Source: Symbiodinium kawagutii
Taxonomy: Eukaryota > Sar > Dinophyceae > Suessiales > Symbiodiniaceae
NCBI GenBank assembly: GCA_009767595.1
Contig: VSDK01026352.1
Location: forward strand, 80,387-144,386
Length of the DNA stretch: 64,000 nucleotides
Direction: 5' to 3'
Positions 1 to 11,749 of this stretch are shown in pieces. The notes beneath the pieces are model-generated. The model saw only the letters and a list, made by a program, of their open reading frames with translations, was not told where the DNA came from and searched no databases. Within the stretch, counting starts at the first letter, position 1, and the number at the start of each line of letters is the position of its first letter. The translations under genes and the position numbers were made by a program.

Positions 1-32
<32 letters not shown>

Positions 33-54
33 ACATCATCATCATCATCATCAA

Positions 55-86
<32 letters not shown>

Positions 87-87
87 A

Positions 88-119
<32 letters not shown>

Positions 120-136
120 ACATCATCATCATCATC

Positions 137-188
<52 letters not shown>

Positions 189-357
189 ACATCATCATCA
201 TCATCATCAACATCATCATCAACATCATCATCATCATCATCATCATCAACATCATCATCAACATCATCATCATCATCATCAACATCATCATCAACATCAT
301 CATCATCATCATCATCAACATCATCATCAACATCATCATCATCATCATCATCAACAT
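1..357. repeat. CAT/CAA trinucleotide microsatellite
   Basis: A nearly pure run of CAT triplets, broken at irregular intervals by CAA and once by CAC. It reaches the left edge of the window, so its full length is unknown. No splice site or start codon ties it to a gene. Confidence 0.97.
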
Positions 358-3300
358 AGTCAACATTGACAGTGACTTTGGGAGTTTCCAAGGTGCGGCA
401 TGCAGCTGTGCAGCTGTTTCCGGAGCCACGCTGTTGCTCCAGAAGAGACTTTCGACCCAGAGAACTCCGAATGTGTGGAACCGTTTGACCAAATCTCGGG
501 AAGTCCTGGGCATTTGCTGCGGGGCATTAGCTGCCTGTCCTTCGCGAGCACCTTCATCAAAGAGGCAGTGCTTTGGACATCGACACTTTGGTATCAAAAG
601 CATTGAGGACATCTTTGGACACTCTGGTTCAATTCAAATCTCGCAAATTTAGCATTCTGATCTTGCGTGACCTTCATACAAGTGCCTTCCACGTGAAGGC
701 ACCCCAAATGACCCAGCATCGGCACACCCGATATGCAAAGGGCGCATGGGCGAGAAGCTGTTGTGACGTGGCAGGTGATCAGTGCCGGCCACGATCGCAC
801 TGCTCCAGTGTATGAAGTTGAAGCAGATGTGATCCGCAAGAAAGGCAATTGGTCTGCAAGGGAATGGCTGCGGGTAGTCATTTTGAATCTCACGATGCGA
901 CCGACAATAGAATCAATATCGAAGCCAAAGTTTCCAGCAGGTAGAATCAATAGAATCAATAGAATGAATAGAGTCAAGAGTTCCATTAGAGTTCCATTAG
1001 AGTTCCATAGAGTTCCCAATTCCAAAGAAGTGGCATATTGCCATCGATCGCTGTCGCAGGTGAGGGAATCCTTTGCCCAAGAGATGGACGTCCCGGCGCA
1101 TCCTACGTTGATTCAATAGCTGGACACTGGGGGTCAGTTTGGAATCAGGTACGTGTTTACAACTTGTTGATCTTTCTGTGCTCCACATTTGTGACTTTGG
1201 GGATGACATGATGAGATTTCATGAGATTTCATCGTTGAGATTGGGTCAAAGACTTCTTCCTGCATAGTAAAGTGGAATGATGTAGGGGAGCATCACCGGG
1301 CAACACGAGGTGTATTTTTTCCCGACATATGACTTTATGAAGCTGTTGTAGACGGCGACTGAACACAACCAAGTGCAGATTCAAGCTCGGACCAAACAGA
1401 TATTTTTCAATTTGCCTCTGAGTTGCGAGGACCTGATGCTGACAAATCGGAATTCATGCTATCCTACAGCTGGGGATATTCAGTGGGCTCCATCGCAGAC
1501 ACTTTGACGGACTTTCTTGGCGCTGGTGTGCACAAGTACGTGTGGCCGCTTGCTGGAGGATGTGTCATCCAGAGTCACAGTTCTGATGATGTGAAAGTTC
1601 TTGTTGCGGAACTTGTGAAGTTAATCGTTCAACTTTTCATGAAACTACGAACAGAAGAGTTCATGAAGCTTTGAGAACCTTTTTGAGTTCAGCATGGATT
1701 TTCCCTTCGTTAAGAGAGACCAAAAGACCAATCCCGAGCCCCCCGAGGATTTGTTGCCTCTGCATCAACCAGCATCGCGTGAAGGAAGCCCAGGAGCACC
1801 GTTGGATCCACTTGAAAGTGTAGTGAAGTGGAAGTTTGTTTTCAGTGGTGAATGGTGGACTGGATGGTGAATTGGTTGAGTCATGGTTCAAGCACCAGTA
1901 TTCACAGTGCATTCCATGATAGCTGGAAAATCTATAAGTTTCACAGACGAATTCATAGGTTCGTTTCGAGGGTAGTTGTAGGCCAGAAGCTCTTTCTGGG
2001 CGGAGGGTGGTGACAGAGGTACTACTCTTGATGGCAACAAATGTGTCATTGATCCGCTCAATGAGATTTGAGCATTGTTTGGCAAAACGTTAAGAATGCC
2101 CAACCCTCAAGCTAGTGTTGCACACAAACCCCTAAAAACCAGTTCATGTGCTTGTAGTCTTTAGACGCCTTTTGAAACATAGGATCATAGGAGGGCAATG
2201 GAGGGCATATCATCCCTAATATGACTTGTCTCAAGCGCAGGCTGATGGAAAACTAGTGCCCTTCCCGATCTTCCGAGCGGCATTCAGCCAACGTGTTGAG
2301 GGCGTTTCCCACATTTTGGCACCCTTGCTGCACATGAATCTCTCAGTTTCACGATGTCATCTCTGTGCATCGCGTAGATGTAGGATAATCGGAAGAACGA
2401 GCAACACAATGCGATTTCTAACTATTCCGTTCCTGTTGCCATTTCAGTTCAACAGGCCGCAAGCCTTTTCCCGATTTTCGGTACCTATGTGTGCTTATCG
2501 TCAACGACTTCTCTGCACGTCACACAGTGATCTCTTGATCGCATTTTCTTTGGCTGTGCAAGACACATTCTTGTTGAAACCGCTTTGGTACTTTGGGACT
2601 TCGCTATCTTCACTTGTCTTGGGATCATTGTATTTGATAGGGCTAGGGTTGGGATGGTGTTTTCTGCCTTCTCGTCGCTGCTGTTAGGCAATGATGAGCC
2701 CTTGGCAACAACCTTTGTATATACAGAGGGTTTGGTGCGTCTTCGAGTTCAGCCATGCAATGATGGAGAAGAAGGCTGGCGCACCCTTTGAATTTGGAAA
2801 TCTGGCAGAAATGGATGAAACATGATGAAGCTCCATTGAATGAACTTATAATCAGTACACTTGTCAATCAATGAGCTTGTGGCCATTCAGCAGCTCTTTT
2901 GGGCATTGCAGGCTTGTCCAGCAGATCAGTCATTACAGGTCTATGAATCAAAAGAAAACCCTTTTCCCACTGGTTGAAGACCAGAAGTAAGCTACATGGA
3001 TCTACATGGCACATTTTCTCAAGTTGTAGGATTGAATCAATTGCAGCCCTTAGCGACTCCTCTCCCGCCATACTTGGAGCTGTGCGATTGATGACAGGAG
3101 TTGTCGGTTCTGATGCCTCCAGACGAGACTTATCATTTGTTTCAGGCAATCTTTTTGGATTTTTGATTGAGTGCTGGTACATCAAACTGGCTGCTGCGCT
3201 TCCTTTTCTTCCTGATCAAGCACGTTTAGTCTCCTAGAGAAGTTTTGATCTGGAGCGATCGCTATTAGGTTAGCTCAAGAGTGAAGAAGTAATGAACTGA

Positions 3301-4550
3301 AAGCAGCTCAACACCACCGAAATTGCAAGACAAGAAACTTTAGAGACAACCTATTAGAATACTTTAGATATCTTGTGAAACTTTTCCAATTTCGCATTTT
3401 TTCGCCTGTTTTACAAGCGCTGGCCCCTGGCTTCCTCAACTTCCTTTTGAGATGAGCCGTTTTACGATGCATACATGGCATACAACAAGCAATGTTTTTC
3501 GAAAGCTACTTTTGGTTGGTTCAGAAAGGCAGGAAGGACAGGCACAAATCACATTCTAGTTTTGTGGCTTCGGAACATGTTTTCTGGGCGGGCCACAAAG
3601 CAATTGGCTAACGGCGGACCATAGCGGCTATTGTTTGCTGCTGCAGGGAGTGCTTGGCAGGGTAATCGAGTCGGTGCCAGAACTGTGGATTGTAAAAGGG
3701 TCTGGTCAAGACACCATGTGAAAACCTTGCTCCCTGTTTTGCTTTGGAGGTTCCGTTCAAGCATTGCGCAAAGAATTCCATACTGTAGAGAGATTGAAAA
3801 GGTTCATTGAAGATCACATAGTGATTGACGGGACAGGTCGAGGGATACCAATGCTCGCACCTGTTGCTTGGAGAAAGGACCGGCCCAAGTTAGATTCCAA
3901 AAAGGGTCCTGGGAAGACTCTGTGGGTGACCCCACTCAACGTTCCATATCTGGCAAACATGCTAGGCAGAAAAGTATTTGCCCTTATCAAACTGAAAGGT
4001 TCAACCAAATAGTCTTCCATCAACCCTCTCAAACTCTGTACTCAAGATCAGTCCCTCTCAAACCAAAAGGTGGCGACGAAACAAAACATACCACATGGAG
4101 TGAAGACAAAGACAAGGAGAAGAAAACAAATGATGAGGAGTCTATCCCAACCAAGGCTTCCGGCAACGGGGTCCGCTCAAAGATCTTTAGTGATCTTTGA
4201 AACCTCTATTTGCGAATGCAAAATCATGAGCAAGCAAAAAAGATCAAGATGACCTTTCGCGCCATCGCTTCCTACCACGAAGGGTCCTCCACTCACTGGT
4301 CGATGGCCATGATGGCTTTTGGTGAGCCAGGTGAGACACATGCAGAAGGGCTCGGTGGCAAGCTATGTTAACTTAAGGGTTATCTCAGGACATGAGGCCT
4401 ATTCGGAGCTAAATTAGGCTATTACGAGGGATATGTTGGGCGCGATAGGTTCGGTCCCAGTCAACTGACTGCTTGGAGCCCCTTGCGGCTCGATCCACGC
4501 GCTTAGCCTCTGAACGGCTTTGTTCTAGCTTTCTTCTATTTTCTTCTTAG
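358..4550. other. Intergenic or intronic sequence, no supported gene
   Basis: All six frames are interrupted and the open frames are short and overlap on both strands, with no recognisable domain. A short AGAATCAAT/AGAGTTCCATT repeat lies near 940-1010. The frame at 3764-4012 on the plus strand is open for 82 codons and contains a basic stretch, but the opposite strand is open too, so it is not called. Confidence 0.5.
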
Positions 4551-5012
4551 GTGATCCAACCTGTCAAATGCTTCAATTCCTACTTGCGATCCTTCACCTC
4601 AACACGGTGCATGCTGTTTGCCAACACGGTTTTCAAATGGTATTATCACAAGGAACATGCAAACGGACCCATGGACATCCGGAAATGTTTGGACTCTTTT
4701 GCCAAGGAGAAGGAGGCATTCCGTGCTGCTTTGTTCAGATCGGGTCGTGGTCTGCGGGAGCTCTTTGACGGTTTGTCCAAGCTCAGAATCCAAGATGCCA
4801 AAGCATCAGTGCCACAGGATAGGCAAAACATCATGCAGACGATCGACCCCTTCACGGAGGCACCCAGGGAAGCCTTCCAATCAGAAGCACCTGCGAGTTT
4901 GTTTGTGGGAAAAGTAGTGCAACACGGAACAGTTTCAACTAACCCCATTGAACCATCAAAGAACTGTTTGAATCAGAATGATCGCTCACAAGTCGCAGGT
5001 CTGAACAGTTAG
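4551..5012 (+). CDS. Hypothetical coding segment, function unknown
   Basis: An open frame of 153 codons. The middle part (about codons 40-115) looks like protein: charged helical segments such as DIRKCLDSFAKEKEAF followed by RELFDGLSKLRIQDAK, mixed with Ser/Pro/Glu-rich linkers. No family was recognised. The first 35 codons look less like coding sequence, so the true exon may start after the CTTCTTAG just upstream or further in. The opposite strand is also open for 100 codons (4646-4948), which lowers confidence. Confidence 0.35.
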   Translation: MIQPVKCFNSYLRSFTSTRCMLFANTVFKWYYHKEHANGPMDIRKCLDSFAKEKEAFRAALFRSGRGLRELFDGLSKLRIQDAKASVPQDRQNIMQTIDPFTEAPREAFQSEAPASLFVGKVVQHGTVSTNPIEPSKNCLNQNDRSQVAGLNS

Positions 5013-5060
5013 CCTCATGTCATGCCAGCCCCTGTTAGCGGAGAGCTTTTGGCGAGGACT

Positions 5061-5263
5061 TCGACAAGTCGCCTAAAGTGGCTGCGCTCAACAAGAGTGT
5101 CAGAGAGAAATTGCTGCTTGTTAGAGAAAGGTGGGAAGATGGGAAGGCCTCTCCAGTCATGTTAAAACATATCCAGCTCTTATTGAACAGAAAGCTGAAG
5201 AAACCTAAACAGAATGAACTTTTGACAAACTTGAGACATGTCGGGATACCAAGTTTGCCTTAG
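5061..5263 (+). CDS. Possible exon, Lys/Arg-rich helical segment
   Basis: After a GGCGAG that could serve as acceptor, the frame reads DFDKSPKVAALNKSVREK and continues as a charged amphipathic helix (LLLVRERWEDGKASP, MLKHIQLLLNRKLKK) to a stop at 5263. It lies 50-60 bases after the end of the preceding hypothetical segment, on the same strand and in another frame. The two may be neighbouring exons. No family recognised. Confidence 0.35.
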
Positions 5264-6390
5264 GGGAGGTAGCAGGCAAAGATTAACCCAGCTTTGCAAC
5301 CCAACAGCAGCAACAAACTTTGGGAACCAAGGTTCCCAGGTTCCTGGAACCCGTGTCTGCTGAGAATTTTTTTCGGAAGATGGTCCCACCACCCCCTGCT
5401 TCTAGAGATTGAAACCCAAAAGCGTCCTGCGGTTTGGAATAAATGCAGTTTGAGCTCGCAGACTGGCAGTTTTTTCAATCGAACATAGTTTTAAGGAAAC
5501 ACACCACCACACAGCACTCCAGACAGCCACCCAAGGAGCAGTAGTGCCATGTAGGGGACCTACAGTGTGGTCCTTGTCCCGATACCCCTCGGCCAACCCT
5601 CGACGTGCTAATTGTGGCGACAATGGTAGATATTTATATATATTTATGTTTCAGTACAACAAGTCAACTCCAGGGGTGCTGCGTTCTCTATCGTTTAGTT
5701 TATTTACTTTGTCGCAGACTAGTATGCGCATTTATGCATCCATGATTTATGTAGCAAGTACTGCACTGCAGTACGACCACACACATTTTCTCTTACAGAC
5801 TAGCACAAGGTGGGAAGCGTGACAACATTCGAGGGAGAAAGGAAAGGTCTTTGCAGGTACGTGATCTCGGTTGGATGGGTAATCCGAGCTGCCTGTGCTT
5901 CAGTGGTTGAGTCTTGGAGGTTCCCAGCTGAGGCAAGCGTGGTTTGTGGAGACTGCTGCTGCATGGCTGGAGAAAAAGATCTCCTGTGGCGACTCTGTAT
6001 CTTTGCTCCAGTTTTGATTGAAAAGCAGAGATGTCTTTAGACAAAAGTTTTGTTAAAGGCATTCTGCGATGATAAGATTGCATTTAGTGTGGTGACAAGT
6101 GCCTCTTTGCTGCCAACAGAGATCCATCTACTGCAGTCTTCCCCCAAGAACAGGGTCGATCACTGGGATGGAGTATTCTGGGCTCTGGGCTTGTGTCCGT
6201 TTGGGACATGGGAGAGAGGATTTTCGCAGGGTCTCCTGGTCTTTCATTTGTCTTGCCGTTGTCCTGTTGTGTCTCCCACTCGTCTCCTTACTTGTTGCCC
6301 TCCTACGCTGTAAGTTGCCCTCCTTGTCTTCCAATCGTCTCTCTTTGTCTTCTTACGGGTTTTTCTGATTGTTTCCTACACTGTGGCAGC
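5264..6390. other. No supported gene
   Basis: Frames are short and open on both strands. The sequence is unique with modest GC content. Nothing here can be assigned. Confidence 0.45.
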
Positions 6391-6417
6391 AGCAACAATG
6401 GCAATTGCAGCAGTAGG

Positions 6418-6562
6418 CTAGTAGTAGTGGTGGTTGTGGTGGTGGTGGTAGTAGTTGTCGTCGTCGTCGTCGGTAGTAGTAGTGGTAGTGGTATTGGTAG
6501 TGGTAGTGGCAGTGGTATTGGTAGTGGTAGTGTTAGTGGTGGTGGTAGCAGTAACGAACAAG
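6418..6562. repeat. GTG/GTA/GGT trinucleotide microsatellite
   Basis: Runs of GTGGTGGTA-type triplets change into a GGTAGTGGTATT-type 12-bp periodicity. Read on the plus strand they give poly-Val and then Gly-Ser repeats inside a 153-codon open frame (6193-6654). That frame is most simply explained by the repeat. Confidence 0.9.
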
Positions 6563-6951
6563 ATATTTTCCCACCTGATTATTCTGGGTTGAAAGCATCC
6601 AATTCACAGTTTGCAACCACCTTTTTGGGGTCGATGCTGGTGCCATGTAATTGAAGTGAAGACTGGCATCCATCTATTTGTCACGTCAAAATCTTCGCAG
6701 GCTGCAAGTGGTCCATTTCTAGTTCGCCAGGCGCCGCCTTTGTCGTTGAAGCGTTTGTCGTAAGGTCGAATGGTCGATCTACAACTCGGTTGCTGAGATG
6801 CTGATTGAAACCGTGGCGGATTTTGAACGCGCAGAGCACATCCTGAAGGCATGACCAGTGGATCAATTGCCGCAGACCCTCTATTTTTTCCGCAAAAGTT
6901 GACAATAATCCAATGCTGCCAATGCTTTAGAGTTTTGGGTGAAGAGGAAAA

Positions 6952-7060
6952 CTCCAATACCAGTAGTACCCGGGCAAGCCGGGGGCGGAAGTTTCCCAAG
7001 GTCAAGCACTATAAGGTCAAAGAAAACAGTGGCCTATAATTCAGAGGCAAAAGTGCCTAT
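6952..7060. repeat. Left copy of a repeat bracketing the satellite domain
   Basis: The segment starting CCAGTAGTACCCGGGCAAG and running through GGCGGAAGTTTCC to GTGCCTATAG has a related copy near 11753-11835. Both include the same minus-strand peptide pattern LGNFRPxLxRVLLV. The two copies have the same orientation and sit on either side of the 7.1-11.7 kb repeat block. Confidence 0.7.
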
Positions 7061-7117
7061 AGTTTGTTGGAATGGTTCTTTCAAAAAAATTGTGCTTCCT
7101 GTTGCGCGACAAAACCA

Positions 7118-7668
7118 CCACACAAAACCACCAGCACAAAACCAGCAAAACAAGACCACCACACAAAGCCACCAACACAAAACCACCAACGCAAAACCAC
7201 CAACGCAAAACCACCAACACAAAGCCACCACACAAAACCACCAGCGCAAAACCATCAACGCAAAACCAGCAAAACAAGACCACCACACAAAGCCACCAAC
7301 AGAAAACCACCAACACAAAACCACCACACAAAACTACCAACACAAAGCCACCACACAAAACCACCGGCACAAACCCACCAACAAGCCACCGGCACAAACC
7401 CACCAACAAGCCACCACACAAAACCACCAGCGCAAAATCACCAACACAAAACCGCCAGAGCAAAACCAGCAAAACAAAGCCACCACACAAAGCCACCAAC
7501 ACAAAGCCACCCACACAAAGCCACCAACACAAAGCCACCAACACAAAACCACCAACACAAAACCACCAGCGCAAAACCACCAACACAAAACCACCAACAA
7601 AGCCACCGCACAATACCACCAACGCAAAACCACCACACAAAACCACCAACACAAAACCATCTGTCACT
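7118..7668. repeat. 12/14-bp minisatellite (CCACCAACACAAAA type)
   Basis: About 550 bases of near-tandem units such as AAAACCACCAACAC and AAAGCCACCACAC, with GC variants at fixed positions (CAGCGC, CAACGC). The low-complexity repeat leaves long frames open on both strands: 295 codons at 6939-7826 plus, giving Lys-Pro-Pro-Thr-Gln-Asn-His repeats, and 286 codons at 7041-7901 minus, giving Gly/Val/Trp/Cys-rich repeats. I regard these as repeat products rather than genes. Confidence 0.93.
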
Positions 7669-7675
7669 GTCACGA

Positions 7676-7840
7676 AGCCAGACTTCCAGCGCCAAAGCGG
7701 AAAAGTGCGATTTTGAAGCATTTTGATACGCAAAAGCGCACAGGAAACGAAAGCCAGCGAAAATGCGAGAAATCCAAGCCCCAAAACCAGACTCCCAGCG
7801 CCAAAGCGGAAAAAGTGCGATTTTGAAGCGTTTTGATAAG
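7676..7840. repeat. Two copies of a ~108-bp unit
   Basis: The block CCAGCGCCAAAGCGGAAAA followed by GTGCGATTTTGAAGC and TTTTGATA occurs twice, about 108 bp apart (starting near 7684 and 7793), with small differences. It sits between the 12/14-bp minisatellite and the higher-order satellite. Confidence 0.8.
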
Positions 7841-8250
7841 AGAGACTGTACAGAAAACGACAGCCTGCCAAAACGGAGCTTTCGTGCGAGACTTCCTTCA
7901 AAAATGAACGTTGAACATCGATTTTTGACGACAGTCACACGCGGCAAGCCCGGGGCAAGCCCGCGGCAAGCCCGGACCCGCCGTTTCGCAGAGCTTACCT
8001 TCGACGTCTCAGCAGCGCACTTTCCATTGCAAAACACAGCATTTCGCGAGCCGGCTATCTACCCAAAACGCATGCCATGCGCACGAAGTACCACGCCTGT
8101 CACACAAAATGAACATCGAAGATGACGCATGCGCACGAAGTCGCACGCCTGTCACACAAAATGAAGATAACTGAAAGCTGACAGCTTCAAAAGTGACGAC
8201 AGTCACACAGATCGTTCTCCAAACGAAGCTGTCGTGTGAGACTTCCTCCA

Positions 8251-8914
8251 TTTTTCAACTTGTCAACTTCAAAAAGTGACAACAGTCACAGAGATCGTCT
8301 CCGGCACGAAGCTGTCGTGTGAGACTTCCTCCATTTTTCAACTTGTCAACTTCAAAAAGTGACAACAGTCACAGAGATCGTCTCCGGCACGAAGCTGTCG
8401 TGTGAGACTTCCTCCATTTTTCAACTTGTCAACTTCAAAAAGTGACAACAGTCACAGAGATCGTCTCCGGCACGAAGCTGTCGTGTGAGACTTCCTCCAT
8501 TTTTCAACTTGTCAACTTCAAAAAGTGACAACAGTCACAGAGATCGTCTCCGGCACGAAGCTGTCGTGTGAGACTTCCTCCATTTTTCAACTTGTCAACT
8601 TCAAAAAGTGACAACAGTCACAGAGATCGTCTCCGGCACGAAGCTGTCGTGTGAGACTTCCTCCATTTTTCAACTTGTCAACTTCAAAAAGTGACAACAG
8701 TCACAGAGATCGTCTCCGGCACGAAGCTGTCGTGTGAGACTTCCTCCATTTTTCAACTTGTCAACTTCAAAAAGTGACAACAGTCACAGAGATCGTCTCC
8801 GGCACGAAGCTGTCGTGTGAGACTTCCTCCATTTTTCAACTTGTCAACTTCAAAAAGTGACGACAGTCACACAGATCGTTCTGAAAACGAAGCTTTCGCG
8901 CGAGACTTCCTTCA
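8251..8914. repeat. Array of eight 83-bp short units (first)
   Basis: The TTTTTCAACTTGTCAACTTC start recurs exactly every 83 bp at 8251, 8334, 8417, 8500, 8583, 8666, 8749 and 8832. Units are nearly identical. The last one grades into the next long unit (GACGACAGTCACACAGATCG in place of GACAACAGTCACAGAGATCG). Confidence 0.95.
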
Positions 8915-9614
8915 AAAATGAACGTTGAACATCGATTTTTGACGACAGTCACACGCGGCAAGCCCGGGGCAAGCCCGCGGCAAGCCCGGACCCGCCGTTT
9001 CGCCGAGCTTACCTTCGACGTCTCAGCAGCGCACTTTCCATTGCAAAACACAGCATTTCGCGAGCCGGCTATCTACCCAAAACGCATGCCATGCGCACGA
9101 AGTACCACGCCTGTCACACAAAATGAACATCGAAGATGACGCATGCGCACGAAGTCGCACGCCTGTCACACAAAATGAAGATAACTGAAAGCTGACAGCT
9201 TCAAAAGTGACGACAGTCACACAGATCGTTCTCCAAACGAAGCTTTCGTGCGAGACTTCCTTCAAAAATGAACGTTGAACATCGATTTTTGACGACAGTC
9301 ACACGCGGCAAGCCCGGGGCAAGCCCGCGGCAAGCCCGGACCCGCCGTTTCGCAGAGCTTACCTTCGACGTCTCAGCAGCGCACTTTCCATTGCAAAACA
9401 CAGCATTTCGCGAGCCGGCTATCTACCCAAAACGCATGCCATGCGCACGAAGTACCACGCCTGTCACACAAAATGAACATCGAAGATGACGCATGCGCAC
9501 GAAGTCGCACGCCTGTCACACAAAATGAAGATAACTGAAAGCTGACAGCTTCAAAAGTGACGACAGTCACACAGATCGTTCTCCAAACGAAGCTGTCGTG
9601 CGAGACTTCCTCCA

Positions 9615-10278
9615 TTTTTCAACTTGTCAACTTCAAAAAGTGACAACAGTCACAGAGATCGTCTCCGGCACGAAGCTGTCGTGTGAGACTTCCTCCATTT
9701 TTCAACTTGTCAATTTCAAAAAGTGACAACAGTCACAGAGATCGTCTCCGGCACGAAGCTGTCGTGTGAGACTTCCTCCATTTTTCAACTTGTCAACTTC
9801 AAAAAGTGACAACAGTCACAGAGATCGTCTCCGGCACGAAGCTGTCGTGTGAGACTTCCTCCATTTTTCAACTTGTCAACTTCAAAAAGTGACAACAGTC
9901 ACAGAGATCGTCTCCGGCACGAAGCTGTCGTGTGAGACTTCCTCCATTTTTCAACTTGTCAACTTCAAAAAGTGACAACAGTCACAGAGATCGTCTCCGG
10001 CACGAAGCTGTCGTGTGAGACTTCCTCCATTTTTCAACTTGTCAACTTCAAAAAGTGACAACAGTCACAGAGATCGTCTCCGGCACGAAGCTGTCGTGTG
10101 AGACTTCCTCCATTTTTCAACTTGTCAACTTCAAAAAGTGACAACAGTCACAGAGATCGTCTCCGGCACGAAGCTGTCGTGTGAGACTTCCTCCATTTTT
10201 CAACTTGTCAACTTCAAAAAGTGACGACAGTCACACAGATCGTTCTGAAAACGAAGCTTTCGTGCGAGACTTCCTTCA
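9615..10278. repeat. Array of eight 83-bp short units (second)
   Basis: Starts at 9615, 9698, and so on to 10196, again with an 83-bp period and exactly eight copies, matching the first array. Equal copy number in both arrays indicates duplication of the whole 1364-bp block rather than independent expansion. Confidence 0.95.
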
Positions 10279-10894
10279 AAAATGAACGTTGAACATCGAT
10301 TTTTGACGACAGTTACACGAGACAAGCCCGAGGCAAGCCCGCGGCAAGCCCGGGGCAAGCCCGGACCCGCCGTTTCGCAGAGCTTACCTTCGACGTCTCA
10401 GCAGCCGACTTTCCATTGCAAAACACAGCATTTCGCGAGCCGGCTATCTACCCCAAACGCATGCCATGCGCACGAAGTGCCACGCCTGTCACACAAAATG
10501 AACATCGAAGACTATGCATGCGCACGAAGTAGCACGCCTGTCACACAAAATGAAGATCACTGAACGCTGACATCTTCAAAAGTGACGACAGTCACACAGA
10601 TCGTTCTCCAAACGAAGCTTTCGTGTGAGACTTCCTTCATTTTTCAACTTGTCAACTTCAAAAAGTGACACCAGTCACAGAGATCGTCTCCGGCACGAAG
10701 CTGTCGTGTGAGACTTCCTCCATTTTTCAACGTGTCAACTTCAAAAAGTGACAACAGTCACAGAGATCGTCTCCGGCACGAAGCTGTCGTGTGAGACTTC
10801 CTCCATGTTTCAACTTGTCAACTTCAAAAAGTGACGACAGTCACACAGATCGTTCTGAAAACGAAGCTTTCGTGCGAGACTTCCTTCAAAACTG

Positions 10895-10937
10895 NNNNNN
10901 NNNNNNNNNNNNNNNNNNNNNNNNNNNNNNNNNNNNN
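10895..10937. other. Assembly gap (43 N)
   Basis: A run of 43 undetermined bases within the satellite, flanked on both sides by the same AAAGTGACGACAGTCACACA unit. The gap length is probably arbitrary. More 83-bp or 350-bp units may be missing or collapsed here. Confidence 1.
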
Positions 10938-11351
10938 AAAAGTGACGACAGTCACACAGATCGTTCTGAAAACGAAGCTTTCGTGCGAGACTTCTTCCTT
11001 CAAAAATGAACACTGAACATCGATTTTTGACGACAGTCACACGCTGCAAGCCCGGGGCAAGCCCGAGGCAAGCCTGGACCCGCCGTTTCGCAGAGCTTAC
11101 CTTCGACGTCTCAGCAGCACACTTTCCATTGTAAAACACAGCATTTCGCGAGCCGGCTATCTACCCAAAATGCATGCCATGCGCACGAAGTACCACGCCT
11201 GTCACACAAAATGAACATCGAAGACTTTGCAGGCGCACGAAGTACCGCGCCTGTCACACAAAATGAAGATAAGTACCACGCCTGTCACACAAAATGAACA
11301 TCGAAGACTATGCGTGCAAACGAAGTACCACGCCTGTCACGCAACATGAAG

Positions 11352-11700
11352 ACTCCAGACCTCTCTTGCTCTAGACATCTCTTGCTCTAGACATCTCTTG
11401 GTTCAGACATCTCTTGCTCTAGACATCTCTTGCTCTGACATCTCCTGCTTCAGACACGTCTTGCTCTAGACATCTCTTGCTTCAGACATCTGTTGCTTCA
11501 GACATCTCTTGCTCTAGACATCTCTTGCTCTAGACATCTCTTGCTCTAGACATCTCTTGCTCTAGACATCTCTTGCTCTAGACATCTCTTGCTCTAGACA
11601 TCACTTGCTTCAGACATCTCTTGCTCCAGACATCTGTTGCTCTAGACATCGCTTGCATTAGCCATCAGTTGCATTAGCCATCAATTGCATTACATATCTA
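11352..11700. repeat. 16-bp minisatellite (AGACATCTCTTGCTCT)
   Basis: About twenty imperfect units of 16 bp. Variants include TTCAGACATCT and CTGTTGC. The 3' edge decays into TTGCATTAGCCATCA units. It adjoins the end of the higher-order satellite. Confidence 0.95.
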
Positions 11701-11749
11701 ATGCATTAATTGTGAACTTTCGTAACACGGAACTTTCGTATCGAAACTG

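Larger units (their letters stand above)
7841..11350. repeat. Higher-order satellite: 350-bp long units and 83-bp short units
   Basis: Long units begin ATGAACGTTGAACATCG at 7904, 8918, 9268 and 10282, with a diverged copy at about 11006. Between 7904 and 8918, and again between 9268 and 10282, each long unit is followed by eight 83-bp short units (starts 8251+83n and 9615+83n). Spacings are therefore 1014, 350 and 1014 bp, giving a super-period of 1364 bp. Short units hold GTGAC-4nt-GTCAC inverted repeats. Long units hold CAAGCCCG trimers and CGCCTGTCACACAAAATGAA blocks. After 10282 only about three short units follow before an assembly gap. The 70-120 codon open frames in this block recur with the repeat and are not genes. 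Confidence 0.96.

Noticed and set aside
6193..6654. 153-codon frame with poly-Val and Gly-Ser runs
   Set aside because: Generated by the GTG/GTA microsatellite; no splice support.
8009..9615. Recurring 73-80 codon frames on both strands (for example 8009-8251, 9023-9265, 9373-9615)
   Set aside because: Identical because they lie in repeated long units of the satellite; no independent support.
7841..10640. CRISPR-like regular spacing in the 83-bp arrays
   Set aside because: The whole 83-bp unit is repeated, with no unique spacers, in a eukaryotic setting with no cas genes.
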